Source of the DNA: Allokutzneria sp. A3M-2-11 16
GTDB taxonomy: Bacteria > Actinomycetota > Actinomycetes > Mycobacteriales > Pseudonocardiaceae
Direction of reading: 5' to 3'
Assembly (NCBI RefSeq): GCF_024213555.1
Contig: NZ_JANAVO010000029.1
Coordinates: 1-34,072, forward strand
DNA length: 34,072 bases
The position numbers and the translations under genes were made by a program. The notes under the pieces were generated by a model, which saw only the letters and a list, made by a program, of their open reading frames with translations, was not told where the DNA came from and did not search any database. Each line of letters opens with the position of its first letter. Positions within the stretch are counted from its first letter, which is position 1. This document shows positions 19,839 to 30,689 of the stretch, one piece after another.

Positions 19839-20858
19839 ATGACCAGCGCGCTACTGGAACAGTCCGTCGTCGAGGCCCCCGCCACCTTCCGCGTGCTCAC
19901 CGGGGACCGGCCGACCGGGCGGCTGCACCTCGGGCACTACTTCGGCACGCTGCACAACAGGATTCGCTTGCAGCGCCTCGGGGTCGAGGTGTTCCTGATC
20001 ATCGCCGACTACCAGGTGCTGACCGATCGGGACATCGCCGAACGACTACCGGAGCACGTCGAGGACCTGGTGCTGGACTACCTCGCGGTCGGCTTCGACC
20101 CCGGGCGCGGCACCGTGTTCGCGCACAGCGCGGTGCCCGCGCTCAACCAGCTGCTGCTGCCCTTCCTCAGCCTCGTCTCGGTCGCGGAGCTGGGGCGCAA
20201 CCCCACCGTCAAGGACGAGATCGCGCACTCGCGGCAGGCGGCGGTGAGCGGGCTGATGTTCACCTACCCCGCGCACCAGGCCGCGGACATCCTGTTCTGC
20301 AAGGCCAATCTCGTTCCGGTCGGCCAGGACCAGCTGCCGCACCTGGAGCTGACCAGGACCATCGCCCGCCGGTTCAACGACCGCTACGGCAAGGTCTTCC
20401 CGGAGCCCGCGCCGATGCTGTCCGCCGCACCGCTGCTGCTGGGCACGGACGGCGCGAAGATGAGCAAGAGCCGCGGCAACGCGATCTCCTTGTCCGCCAC
20501 CGCCGATGAGACCGCGCGGCTGATCCGGGGCGCGAAGACCGACGCCGACCGGCACATCACCTACGAGCCGGAGCGTCGCCCCGAGGTCTCCAGCCTCGTG
20601 CTTTTGGCTTCACTGTGCCAAGATCGCGATCCGCACGAGGTCGCGGCGGAGATCGGCGGCGGTGGCGCGGCGGTGCTGAAGCGAACTGTGACCTCCGCCG
20701 TGAACGACTTCTTGGCACCGATCCGAGCTCGTCGGGCCGAGCTGGCGCGAGATCGCGGTTACCTGCGGCAGGTGCTGCGGGTCGGCAACGCTCGCGCCAA
20801 CGAGATCGCGGACACGACGCTGACGGAGGTGCGGCAGGCGATGCGCAGCGTGTACTGA
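19839..20858 (+). CDS. trpS: Auxiliary, indolmycin-resistant-type tryptophanyl-tRNA synthetase
   Basis: A 339-residue class I TrpRS that charges tRNA-Trp in the cytoplasm. The HIGH-type motif is LGHY (31-34) and KMSKS is at 207-211; YPAHQAADIL and VPVGQDQ are TrpRS signatures. CAGGAG precedes the ATG. Two active-site positions differ from indolmycin-sensitive enzymes: Gln9 of B. stearothermophilus TrpRS is Arg24 here, and His43 is Gln59. From memory, changes at His43 give indolmycin resistance. Together with the Trp-Trp attenuator, this suggests an inducible second enzyme rather than the housekeeping copy. It converges on the NACHT gene with only 2 bases between stops. Confidence 0.95.
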   Translation: MTSALLEQSVVEAPATFRVLTGDRPTGRLHLGHYFGTLHNRIRLQRLGVEVFLIIADYQVLTDRDIAERLPEHVEDLVLDYLAVGFDPGRGTVFAHSAVPALNQLLLPFLSLVSVAELGRNPTVKDEIAHSRQAAVSGLMFTYPAHQAADILFCKANLVPVGQDQLPHLELTRTIARRFNDRYGKVFPEPAPMLSAAPLLLGTDGAKMSKSRGNAISLSATADETARLIRGAKTDADRHITYEPERRPEVSSLVLLASLCQDRDPHEVAAEIGGGGAAVLKRTVTSAVNDFLAPIRARRAELARDRGYLRQVLRVGNARANEIADTTLTEVRQAMRSVY

Positions 20859-20860
20859 AG

Positions 20861-23626
20861 TCAGTCGCGCGCGAGGAAGATTGTTTCGGTCGGGATCGCC
20901 GCGAACATCGCGCGTCGCTCCAGGAGGGTGATCCCGGCCGCGATCTCCGGCAGTCGCAGGCACATCGCGGTGAAGCGGAGCGTCGACGCGGCGGTGAGCG
21001 GCAGCTCGCGGTGGAGCATCGGCGACGCGACCGCCTGGAAGCGGTGTGCGACCTGGCGTTCCCAGTCGCTTTCGCGGGTCCTGGCGCTCTCGGCGAGCCG
21101 ATCGGCCAGGACGTCGAGCGAGACGACGGTGTCGTGGACCGGGGAGAGGTTGAGGAAGTCGTGGCGGAACGCGGTAAACCAGGTCTCCGGCTTCTTCGAC
21201 CGGAACGCCGCCGCCAGCGCGGAATCCAGCACCCGGCCGGTGTCATTGGGGCGCACCAGGTCGGTCAGCTTCTGCACGAGCTTGTGCATCGCGTGCCGCT
21301 CCTGCCGCGCGAACTCCCTGAGCTGGGAGAACCATTCGCGGTCGATGGGGACGTCCTGGGCGTCGTTCGCCTGCTGGCGCACCACCTTGCGCTCAGCCGC
21401 GCGGATCGACTCCTGGGCATCGCGGAACGAGGCCAGCGCTCCGTGGGCGGTGGCGATGTCGTCGTCGAGGCCGAGCGGAATCGGCAGCGCGTCGACCAGC
21501 GCGCTGTCCAGGTCGCGTGGGTACTGGAGCTGCTTCGCCCAGGCGGCACAGCGTTCCAGGACCTTGTCGTTTTCGAGCTGTGAGTAATGGTTCACCTGCT
21601 GGCGAACGTGCTCGGCGGCGGTCTCGGCGACCCTGCGCAGCATCAGGAACCTCAGCATCGGTTCGAGCCGGTCGAGATCGTTGTCGATGTGCTGCCGGAG
21701 GGTCGCGGCGTCAAGGGCATTCGGATGCTTGGCTGCGGGCGGCAGCCACAGGCCATCGCCGGTCCACACGGTGTGCTCGGCGGGAACAAGGCGCTGTGCG
21801 GCGGTCATCTCGTCGGCTGTGGGCAGCCGGTAGCCCGACTCGTCCTCGGTGATGGTGTTGGTCCACCGCACGAAGGCCGCCGCGTCGCTGGCGCGCACGC
21901 CTGCGACCGGATCGGTCCAGCCGCCGCCGTCCGGCGCGGGGTTTCCGGTGTCGGTCAGGAACAACTCGTAAACGCTCGCGCTGATCGGGCGGGCGCACAC
22001 CGGGCCGACGCGGTCCCGCAGGTGGCGGATGAGTTGGACGGTTGTGCGCAGCCGTTGACGCTCAGGAGAGTCGTCCTCGCCGCTGAGGAGATCCTCCAGG
22101 CTCGCGCGGAGATCGGGGTCGAGGTCGCTGCTCTGCTCGGCGCAGTCGAAGGCCAGTGACAGGGCGTTGACGGTCCCAGACTGCAGGCAGGCCGCGACGA
22201 TGGGGTCGGCGTCGGACTGGGCGGCGTAGAGGAGTGACGTCTCGCGCCACCACAGATCGTCCACAGTGGACGTCAAGACGTCGACAAGGCTTTTGTCGCG
22301 GATGTGCGCCGCGGCGAGGGATTCCTGGAAGGTCAGGTGGGCGAAGCAGAACAGGTCGCTCTCCCGCTCGACGACCAAGCCGAAGGAACAGACCTCGGTG
22401 AGGAAAGCATCCGCGGTGACATCGGTGGCCATGCGGCTCAGCGCGTCCTTGAGCGTGGACAGGACTTGCTTGCGCGGAAAGTCCCGAACCCGCTCGCGCA
22501 TCATGGTGAACGCGAGCCCGCGCAGCAGGGTTTCCTTGCGGTCGCTGCGCAGGTCGGAGCTCAGCTTCTTGGCCTCCTGCCGTCGCCAGAGCATGACCTG
22601 GCAGATCTCGTTGTACAGCTCGGCGCGACTGCCGGGGAGCGCGCCCCGGTAGCGGTGCACGTTCGCGATCATGGTGAGCAGCAACGGGTTCGCGGTCAGC
22701 TCGGCGAGGCCGGGAGCGTGGTGCAACCGGCGGAGCAGGTCGTCGGCGAGGCCCTGGTGGTCGGGCTGGTGCCGCTCGACGGCGCGGTACCAGCCGCGTA
22801 CGAAAAGGGTTACCTGCTCCTCGGTGAAACTGCGCACCTGCACCACGACCGCGCCCTCGACGCTCGCGCTGCGGAAGCCACGTGGCCGCGAGGTGATCAC
22901 GAAGTCGTTCTTCGAGTACTGCCGCGCCTGGCTCTCCACCCAGTCCGCGACCTTGCGCCGGTCCTCCTGGCGGGACACCTCGTCGAGGCCGTCGAGCAGG
23001 ACGACGCAGTCACCGTCGCGCAGACGCTGCTCGAACCAGCCCGGGGGCTCGACGGTGCGGTAGTGACCGAGGGAGGTCCGGAGCAGCGCGGGTACGGAGA
23101 TGTCGTGGTTCCCGACGATCGCGGACACGTGGTCGCGCAGGTACAGCAGGATTGGCACGGTGCGCCGCCGTCCACGAGGAGAGCGGCTGATGCTGCGCGC
23201 GGTGTGCCGGAGCAGGGTGGTCTTGCCGCTTCCGGGAGATCCGGTCACCGCGAGCACGACCGCCTCCTCACGGTCGAGGAAGTGGCCGATGGAGTGGCGG
23301 TGGGTGACGTCGGTGGGCAGGTCGGCGAGCACGCTCTCGGACACCTGGTGCGGCGCCCGGTAAGCGAGGCTGACGTCGACGAAGACCTCGTCCAGTTCCG
23401 GCGTGTAGTAGCCGACGGTCGCGAGTCCCTTGAGGTCGACGAACCGCAGGCTGTCCAGGACGAACTGGCGGTAGCGCCGACCGAAGCGGGTGACCTTCCG
23501 CCGCAGGATCTGGTCGGTGTGCTCGACGAGCCGCGCGCGCCACCGCTTCCACAGCTCCTTCGGTATGAACAGCAGAGCCACGCCGCCGGTCAGGGCACCG
23601 ATGAACAACCAGCTCCAGAGATCCAC
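20861..23626 (-). CDS. NACHT-family STAND NTPase with FGE-like C-terminal domain
   Basis: A 921-residue protein. Residues 4-22 form an N-terminal membrane helix. The NACHT ATPase has Walker A TGSPGSGKT (128-136), Walker B VVLLDGLDEV (208-217) and sensor FVITSRPRGF (242-251), then a winged-helix/helical region with FAHLTFQESLAAA (428-440). Residues ~545-628 resemble a formylglycine-generating-enzyme (SUMF1-like) domain (DPVAGVRASDAAAFVRW; GYRLPTADEM). The last ~290 residues are helical and unrecognised. Bacterial NACHT proteins include anti-phage sensors; membrane anchoring suits an effector that acts on the envelope. The GTG start has no clear ribosome binding site. The defence role is inferred from the family. 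Confidence 0.88.
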   Translation of the reverse strand: MDLWSWLFIGALTGGVALLFIPKELWKRWRARLVEHTDQILRRKVTRFGRRYRQFVLDSLRFVDLKGLATVGYYTPELDEVFVDVSLAYRAPHQVSESVLADLPTDVTHRHSIGHFLDREEAVVLAVTGSPGSGKTTLLRHTARSISRSPRGRRRTVPILLYLRDHVSAIVGNHDISVPALLRTSLGHYRTVEPPGWFEQRLRDGDCVVLLDGLDEVSRQEDRRKVADWVESQARQYSKNDFVITSRPRGFRSASVEGAVVVQVRSFTEEQVTLFVRGWYRAVERHQPDHQGLADDLLRRLHHAPGLAELTANPLLLTMIANVHRYRGALPGSRAELYNEICQVMLWRRQEAKKLSSDLRSDRKETLLRGLAFTMMRERVRDFPRKQVLSTLKDALSRMATDVTADAFLTEVCSFGLVVERESDLFCFAHLTFQESLAAAHIRDKSLVDVLTSTVDDLWWRETSLLYAAQSDADPIVAACLQSGTVNALSLAFDCAEQSSDLDPDLRASLEDLLSGEDDSPERQRLRTTVQLIRHLRDRVGPVCARPISASVYELFLTDTGNPAPDGGGWTDPVAGVRASDAAAFVRWTNTITEDESGYRLPTADEMTAAQRLVPAEHTVWTGDGLWLPPAAKHPNALDAATLRQHIDNDLDRLEPMLRFLMLRRVAETAAEHVRQQVNHYSQLENDKVLERCAAWAKQLQYPRDLDSALVDALPIPLGLDDDIATAHGALASFRDAQESIRAAERKVVRQQANDAQDVPIDREWFSQLREFARQERHAMHKLVQKLTDLVRPNDTGRVLDSALAAAFRSKKPETWFTAFRHDFLNLSPVHDTVVSLDVLADRLAESARTRESDWERQVAHRFQAVASPMLHRELPLTAASTLRFTAMCLRLPEIAAGITLLERRAMFAAIPTETIFLARD

Positions 23627-23656
23627 GGCCAGGAGTATGCAGCACCGGCAAATGCC

Positions 23657-23688
23657 AGTGTCGGTGTCAGTGTCGGTGTCAGTGTCGG
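23657..23688. repeat. 12-bp tandem repeat, 2.7 copies
   Basis: The unit AGTGTCGGTGTC is repeated at 23657, 23669 and (8 bases) 23681. It covers the P450 stop codon (23679-23681) and lies just upstream of the NACHT start. Copy number may vary between strains by slippage. Confidence 0.85.
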
Positions 23689-24935
23689 GGAGCCACCGTC
23701 ATCGGGAGGCGGTTGGGGTAGGTCGTCGCGTGCGCGACAGCCCGGACTTCCTTGCCGGGGACCGGGATGAGCCGCCATCGGCGGACGATCTCGCGGACGG
23801 CGATGGCGATCTCGGTCAGGGCGAACGTCTCGCCGATGCAGCGCCGGGTGCCGTTGCCGAACGGCAGGAAACATTCGCGTGGTGGGGCGGTGGTGAGCCA
23901 GCGATCGGCGGAGAAGCGCAGTGGGTCGGGGAAGATGTCGGGATCGCGGTGCAGCGCGGCCGGGCTGAACAACACCTCGGTTCCGGTGGGCAGCAGCACT
24001 CCGCCGATCTCGACGGGTTCGACCGCGCGGCGCATGAGCATGGGGAGGGAGTAGAGCCGCAGCGTCTCACTGATCACCGCGCGGAGAACGTTGTCGTCAT
24101 CGTGAACTCGTTGGTCCAGCGCGGGATCACGGCCCATTTCGTGGAAGACCCAGGCGAGGGTGCTGCTGGTGGTTTCGGTGCCCGCGGCGAGGAACGAGGC
24201 CAGCTCGTCGCGCACCAGCTCGGGGTCGATGCGTTCGCCGGTCTCGGGGTCGCGGGCGTCGAGCAGGACGCGCAACAGGTTCTCGTCACCGCGGTCACGC
24301 TCGATCAGCTCGTCGATGATCCCGCGCAGCCGCCTCGCCACGGCGGTGAACCGGCGATCGGCCCCGCTCAGCACGAGCAGCGGGCGGGGCGTGATCGTGC
24401 GCATCAGCACGCCGCGTTCGATGGTGCGCAATGAACGCCTGATGGTGTCCGTGGTCGACTGCGTGATCTCGCTGGCGAAAATGGTGCCCAGCAACGTGTT
24501 CAGCGCGAAGTCGACCATGACGTGGTCGACGCGCAGCCGTTGGCCCGCGTGCCAGGAGGCGGCGAGTGAGCGTGCTCGGTCGCGCATCGTGGTCGCGTAG
24601 TTCGCCAGCCGTTCGCGGTGGAAGACCTGCTGGATGACCCTTCGCTGGCGCAGGTGGAGCTCGCGGCCGGAGGTGAGCAGGCCGTCGCCGAGCAGCGGGC
24701 GGACCTCGTCGAAGAGCTTGCCCTTGGCGAAACTCCGGCCCCGTTCGACGAGGACCTGATTGGCCAGAGCGGCGTCGGTGAGCACGTAGACCCGGAGCGG
24801 CCCGAGGTTGACACCGACGATGCTTCCCTTGTCCCGCAAGGAAGTCAGGAATCCGACCGGGTCACGGGCAAGCCTTGCCAAGTGGCCTGCGAGCGGCAAC
24901 CGGTGTGGTGCGACAGGGACGTCGGTCAGGTTCAC
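23679..24935 (-). CDS. Cytochrome P450 paired with a terpene synthase
   Basis: A 418-residue P450. The oxygen-activation helix is AAGTETTS (AGTETT at 251-256), the ExxR is ETLR (290-293), and the heme loop FGNGTRRCIGE carries the thiolate Cys366. The layout and length resemble terpene-modifying P450s such as CYP170. It probably oxidises the product of the adjacent cyclase, using external ferredoxin and reductase. The GTG at 24935 overlaps the cyclase stop codon by 4 bases (GTGA), a coupled arrangement; an in-frame GTG at 24950 is the alternative. Confidence 0.93.
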   Translation of the reverse strand: MNLTDVPVAPHRLPLAGHLARLARDPVGFLTSLRDKGSIVGVNLGPLRVYVLTDAALANQVLVERGRSFAKGKLFDEVRPLLGDGLLTSGRELHLRQRRVIQQVFHRERLANYATTMRDRARSLAASWHAGQRLRVDHVMVDFALNTLLGTIFASEITQSTTDTIRRSLRTIERGVLMRTITPRPLLVLSGADRRFTAVARRLRGIIDELIERDRGDENLLRVLLDARDPETGERIDPELVRDELASFLAAGTETTSSTLAWVFHEMGRDPALDQRVHDDDNVLRAVISETLRLYSLPMLMRRAVEPVEIGGVLLPTGTEVLFSPAALHRDPDIFPDPLRFSADRWLTTAPPRECFLPFGNGTRRCIGETFALTEIAIAVREIVRRWRLIPVPGKEVRAVAHATTYPNRLPMTVAPRH

Positions 24936-25999
24936 AGCAACCCCCACCACCAGGAGACGACGGGCACCGGGATCGGCTCAAGCGCGGCGTCGGAGGGCCC
25001 GTCCGCGTACACGGTGGGCAGTGCGGCCCAGGTCTCCGGCGGGCTGTCCGGGCCGAAGGGCTTGAGGTAGCGCTCGCTCGTAGTGCCCCAGTCGATGTTC
25101 GCGCGCAACCACTGGCCGAGGCTTTCCAGGTAGCGCTTCAGGTTCTCGCTCGCCGTCGCAGCGGTTTTCGCCCGCAGCGCCAGGAAGAGCGACATCACCC
25201 GGTCCCGCATCGCCACCACGTGCGGGACGGCCTCGGCGGGCGTGCAACGGAGGTCCCGGGCGATCACGTCGACGAAGTTGAGCCCGTTGGGGTGGCGAGC
25301 GGATTCCTGGTGGTAGGAGTAGAGATCGTTGTCGAAGGAGATGAGCATCCAGTTCATCTCGGTCAGCGCGCGCACCGGGAGACCGTTCAGCTCGGCGTGG
25401 GTCAGCTCGTAGCCGTCCGCGGCGTCGTTGAGCGTGGTCAGGATCTCCATCCCGATGGTGTGGCCGAGCACGCGGATCATCACGTACTCGTCCAGGCCCG
25501 GTGAGAGTTCCCGCGCCCGCACGGACGCTTCCCACGCCAGGCCGAAGAAAAGCCTTTGCCAGCCGCAGATCCAGCGCTGGAGTTGCAGCGGCGTGGTGAA
25601 GCCGCCGACGCGCCGACGCATGTCGCGGACCCCCTCCGCCCACGGATTCCCCAGCAGCAGAGGGGTTTCCGGCGCCTCGACCACGCGGGCGAGCTGGGTG
25701 AGGAAGGCCATCGCCTCCTCCGGCGAGCGGCCGAGCCTGCCGGTCTCGAAGGCGGTGTCGTCCAGCGCCTCGGCCAGGTACATGATGTCGGCGGCGATCC
25801 GCACGCGCCCCGCGGCGGCGTCGGGCATGCCCCACGCGCTCACCAGGCCGCAGCGGCTGCGGTCGAGGTAGCCCAGCTCGTCGTCGTCGCAGGCGTTGAG
25901 CGCGGCGAACCAGGAGAAGGAGGCGCGGTCGATCTCCTCCGCGTCGGGCCGTAATCGCGGTGGGATGGGGCAGTAGAACGGCGGGATCGTCACCGGCAT
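24932..25999 (-). CDS. Class I terpene synthase (sesquiterpene-type cyclase)
   Basis: A 355-residue bacterial terpene cyclase. The Asp-rich motif is D80-D81-T-A-F-E85, a DDxxxE variant of DDxxD. The NSE triad is Asn224, Ser228 and Glu232 in FDNDLYSYHQE, and the C-terminal RY pair is Arg310-Tyr311; Arg176 fits the pyrophosphate sensor. These bind the magnesium-diphosphate of a prenyl substrate, most likely farnesyl diphosphate. TTGCCG and TTTAGT with an 18-base spacer lie directly upstream and would start transcription at the ATG, so the gene is probably leaderless. The product cannot be predicted. Confidence 0.93.
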   Translation of the reverse strand: MPVTIPPFYCPIPPRLRPDAEEIDRASFSWFAALNACDDDELGYLDRSRCGLVSAWGMPDAAAGRVRIAADIMYLAEALDDTAFETGRLGRSPEEAMAFLTQLARVVEAPETPLLLGNPWAEGVRDMRRRVGGFTTPLQLQRWICGWQRLFFGLAWEASVRARELSPGLDEYVMIRVLGHTIGMEILTTLNDAADGYELTHAELNGLPVRALTEMNWMLISFDNDLYSYHQESARHPNGLNFVDVIARDLRCTPAEAVPHVVAMRDRVMSLFLALRAKTAATASENLKRYLESLGQWLRANIDWGTTSERYLKPFGPDSPPETWAALPTVYADGPSDAALEPIPVPVVSWWWGLL

Positions 26000-26080
26000 G
26001 GGGAGAACTAAACGAACCGCGCCAAGTGTGCGGCAACCCCTTCCACTCCAACGGGTGGTGTGCGGGCATGTTCAACTGCG

Positions 26081-27016
26081 CTACGGCAGTAGGGGGTGGA
26101 CGCCGGGCGGGAGCGTGCCCGCGGTGGTGGTGAAGTGGTCGAGCAGCGTCGCGCGGAACGCCCGGCCCGCGTTGGTCGGGGTGGTGTCGGCGCGTTGGGC
26201 GAGCGCGATGGTGCGGCTCATTCCCGGTGGTGCCAAAGGCGTTCCGCGTAGCGACGGCCGCGCTGCCAGCACCATGCTCGGCACGATCGCCAGGCCGAGA
26301 CCCACCTCCACGAAGCGCAGCACCGCGTCCATCTCGCCGCCCTCCACCGCGAACGTCGGCTCGAATCCCTCGCGGTGGCACGCGTCCAGGGTGGCCTGCC
26401 GGAGGTCGTAGCCCTGGCGGAACATCACCAGCGGGCGGTCGCGCAGCTCGGCGAGCCGGAGGTGCCTGCGCCGGGTCGGCGGGGGCGCGGCGGCGGGGGA
26501 GGCCACGACCAGGTCCTCGCGCAGGATCGGCGTGCTGGCCAGCGGATCGGGCGTGCGCGGCTCGGAGACGATGATCAACGCCAGGTCCAGCTCGCCGCGG
26601 TTGAGCGCGCCGACCAGGTCCTGCGAGCCGCCCTCCTCGACGACCAGCCGGATACCGGGGTAGCTGTCGTGGAAGCGGCGCAGCACGTCGGCGAAGATGC
26701 TGGCGCACAGGCTCGGCGGGGCACCGACCCGGACCCGCCCGCGGCGCAGCCCGGCCAGCTCGCCGACCTCGAGGCTCGCGGTGTCCACATCGGACAGGAT
26801 GCGCTCGGCGATCGGCAGCAGCGCCTCGCCCGCCGCGGTGAGCGCGATGTTCCCGCGCAGCCTGGTGAACAGCTCCGCGCCCAGCTCCTCCTCCAGCGCG
26901 CGGATCTGCTTGCTCAGTGAGGGTTGCGCCACACCGGCCTCCTCGGCGGCCCTGGTGAAATGCCGGGTCCTGGCCACCGCGAGGAAGTACCTGAGCTGCT
27001 GCAACGTCATGTCCAT
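26081..27016 (-). CDS. LysR family transcriptional regulator
   Basis: A 311-residue LysR protein. The N-terminal winged helix (LQQLRYFLAVARTRHFTRAAEEAGVAQPSLSKQIRALEEELG) is followed by the two-lobed effector-binding domain (VRVGAPPSLCASIF; GELDLALIIV; VGLGLAIVPSMV). It diverges from the succinate dehydrogenase operon across 71 bp, the usual arrangement for a LysR regulator and its target. The effector may be a C4-dicarboxylate or a related metabolite, by inference only. A second ATG at 27010 is equally possible as start. Confidence 0.93.
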   Translation of the reverse strand: MDMTLQQLRYFLAVARTRHFTRAAEEAGVAQPSLSKQIRALEEELGAELFTRLRGNIALTAAGEALLPIAERILSDVDTASLEVGELAGLRRGRVRVGAPPSLCASIFADVLRRFHDSYPGIRLVVEEGGSQDLVGALNRGELDLALIIVSEPRTPDPLASTPILREDLVVASPAAAPPPTRRRHLRLAELRDRPLVMFRQGYDLRQATLDACHREGFEPTFAVEGGEMDAVLRFVEVGLGLAIVPSMVLAARPSLRGTPLAPPGMSRTIALAQRADTTPTNAGRAFRATLLDHFTTTAGTLPPGVHPLLP

Positions 27017-27087
27017 AGCTTAGGGCTATCGAGATGAGTCTGACGATGTATTGGACTTATCGAAACCCGCGCTCCTAGCGTCGAGGC
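27017..27087. promoter_or_regulatory. LysR-sdh divergent promoter region
   Basis: TAGCGT lies 6 bases before the sdhC GTG, so sdhC may be leaderless; TTGGAC lies 19 bases upstream of it. CTATCGAG (27026-27033) and CTTATCGA (27055-27062) are related half-sites that could bind LysR. Confidence 0.45.
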
Positions 27088-27768
27088 GTGTCCCGAACCA
27101 CCACATCCATAGGCGCACTGTGCCGGTCAACGGTCGGCAAGAAGGCCGTGATGGCCGTCTCCGGCGTCGCGTTGCTGCTGTTCGTCGTCGCCCACATGGT
27201 CGGCAACCTGAAGGTCTTCCTCGGCCCGGAGTCGATGGACGGCTACGGCCGCTGGCTGCGCTCCATAGGTTCCGCGTTGCTGGGCAACGAGGGCGTGCTG
27301 TGGGTGCTGCGCATCGGGCTGGTCGTGATGATCGTGCTGCACATGACCGCAGCCATCCAGCTCGCCCGCCGTGCCCGCGCCGCGCGGCCGGAGAGCTACC
27401 GCGCCCGCAGGCCGGTCCAGGGCAGCTACGCCGCGCGAACCATGCGCTGGGGCGGCGTGATCATCGTGCTGTTCGTCGTCTACCACCTGCTGGACCTGAC
27501 GGTCGGCGTGCTCAACCCGCACGGGGTGCACGGCGAGATCTACCGCAACGTCACCGCCGATTTCCAGCTCTGGTACGTGACTCTGGCTTACACGGTCGCG
27601 GTTCTGGCTCTGGGACTGCACATCCGGCACGGCATCTGGAGCGCGTTGCAGACCCTCGGCGTGTCCAGCGCGCGCGTCGTCCAGACAGCCGCACTCGGCT
27701 TCGCCGTCTTCATCTGCGTCGGCTACCTGTCGGTTCCGTTCGCGGTCTTCTTTGGGTTGGTGAGATAG
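27088..27768 (+). CDS. sdhC: Succinate dehydrogenase/fumarate reductase cytochrome b subunit
   Basis: A 226-residue membrane anchor with five predicted transmembrane helices. Histidines in [24 protein letters not shown] and LGLHIRHG are placed as ligands of two b hemes in the single-subunit (B558 / Bacillus-type) anchors. It carries electrons between succinate and the quinone pool at the membrane. It starts the sdhCAB operon, 4 bases ahead of sdhA, and is likely controlled by the divergent LysR protein. Confidence 0.95.
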   Translation: MSRTTTSIGALCRSTVGKKAVMAVSGVALLLFVVAHMVGNLKVFLGPESMDGYGRWLRSIGSALLGNEGVLWVLRIGLVVMIVLHMTAAIQLARRARAARPESYRARRPVQGSYAARTMRWGGVIIVLFVVYHLLDLTVGVLNPHGVHGEIYRNVTADFQLWYVTLAYTVAVLALGLHIRHGIWSALQTLGVSSARVVQTAALGFAVFICVGYLSVPFAVFFGLVR

Positions 27769-27772
27769 GATC

Positions 27773-29709
<1,937 letters not shown>

Positions 29710-29713
<4 letters not shown>

Positions 29714-30456
29714 GACTGACACTGCGGATCTGGCGACAGTCCACAAAGGACGACGGTCGGTTGGTCGACTACCGCCTCGACGACGTCTCCGAGGACATGT
29801 CCTTCCTGGAGGTGCTGGACGTGCTCAACGAGGAGCTGATCCTCGCCGGGGACGAGCCGGTCGCCTTCGACCACGACTGCCGCGAGGGCATCTGCGGCAT
29901 GTGCGGCATGATGATCAACGGTGTCGCGCACGGGCCGGAACGGGCCACCACGGCGTGCCAGCTGCACATGCGGCACTTCGCCGACGGCGCCACGATCACC
30001 GTCGAACCCTGGCGCGCCAAGCCTTTCCCCGTGGTCAGGGACCTCGTGGTGGACCGCTCGGCCCTCGACCGGATCATCGAGGCAGGCGGCTACATCAGCG
30101 CTCCGACCGGCAGCGCCCCGGACGCGCACGCCGTCGCCGTGCCCAAACCGGACGCGGACACCGCCTTCGAGTCGGCGGCCTGCATCGGGTGCGGGGCCTG
30201 CGTCGCGGCCTGCCCCAACGGCTCCGGAATGCTGTTCACCGCCGCGAAGATCACCCACCTCGGAGTGCTGCCGCAGGGTCAGCCGGAGCGGGACTCGCGC
30301 GTGCTGGACATGGTGCGGGCGCACGACGACCTCGGCTTCGGCGGCTGCACCAACACCGGCGAGTGCACCGCGGTGTGCCCGAAGGGCGTTCCGCTGGACT
30401 CGATCGGGCGGCTCAACCGGGACCTGCTGCGCGCGTCCCTGCGCCCCCGGCGTTAG
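29710..30456 (+). CDS. sdhB: Succinate dehydrogenase/fumarate reductase iron-sulfur subunit
   Basis: A 248-residue protein with the three expected clusters: [2Fe-2S] in [10 protein letters not shown] with a distal Cys in TTACQLHM, [4Fe-4S] in [14 protein letters not shown], and [3Fe-4S] in [15 protein letters not shown]. It relays electrons from SdhA to the heme subunit. The GTG start overlaps the sdhA stop by 4 bases. A small S4-domain gene follows after 8 bases. Confidence 0.97.
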
Positions 30457-30464
30457 ATGGGGCC

Positions 30465-30689
30465 ATGAGCATCCGCGACGTGGAGATCTCCGACGAGTCC
30501 ATCCGGCTCGGCCAGTTCCTGAAGCTGGCCGGGCTCGCCGAGGACGGGGCGCACGCGCGGACGCTGATCGAGGACGGCGAGGTCACCGTCAACGGCCGCG
30601 AGGAGACCCGCCGCGGCAAGCAGCTCGTCCCCGGTGACGTGATCGCCGTCCTCGGCGAGAAGGCCCGGCTGGTCTCGCGGCTCAGCTAG
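30465..30689 (+). CDS. S4-domain RNA-binding protein (YbcJ/YaaA type)
   Basis: A 74-residue stand-alone S4 domain: IRLGQFLKLAGLAEDGAHARTLIEDGEVTVNGREETRRGKQLVPGDVI. The RLGQFLK opening and VNGxxExRRGxxL turn are the RNA-binding signatures. Likely a ribosome- or tRNA-associated protein. GGGG lies just before the ATG. It is 8 bases after sdhB and overlaps the convergent lipoprotein gene by 8 bp. Confidence 0.9.
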   Translation: MSIRDVEISDESIRLGQFLKLAGLAEDGAHARTLIEDGEVTVNGREETRRGKQLVPGDVIAVLGEKARLVSRLS

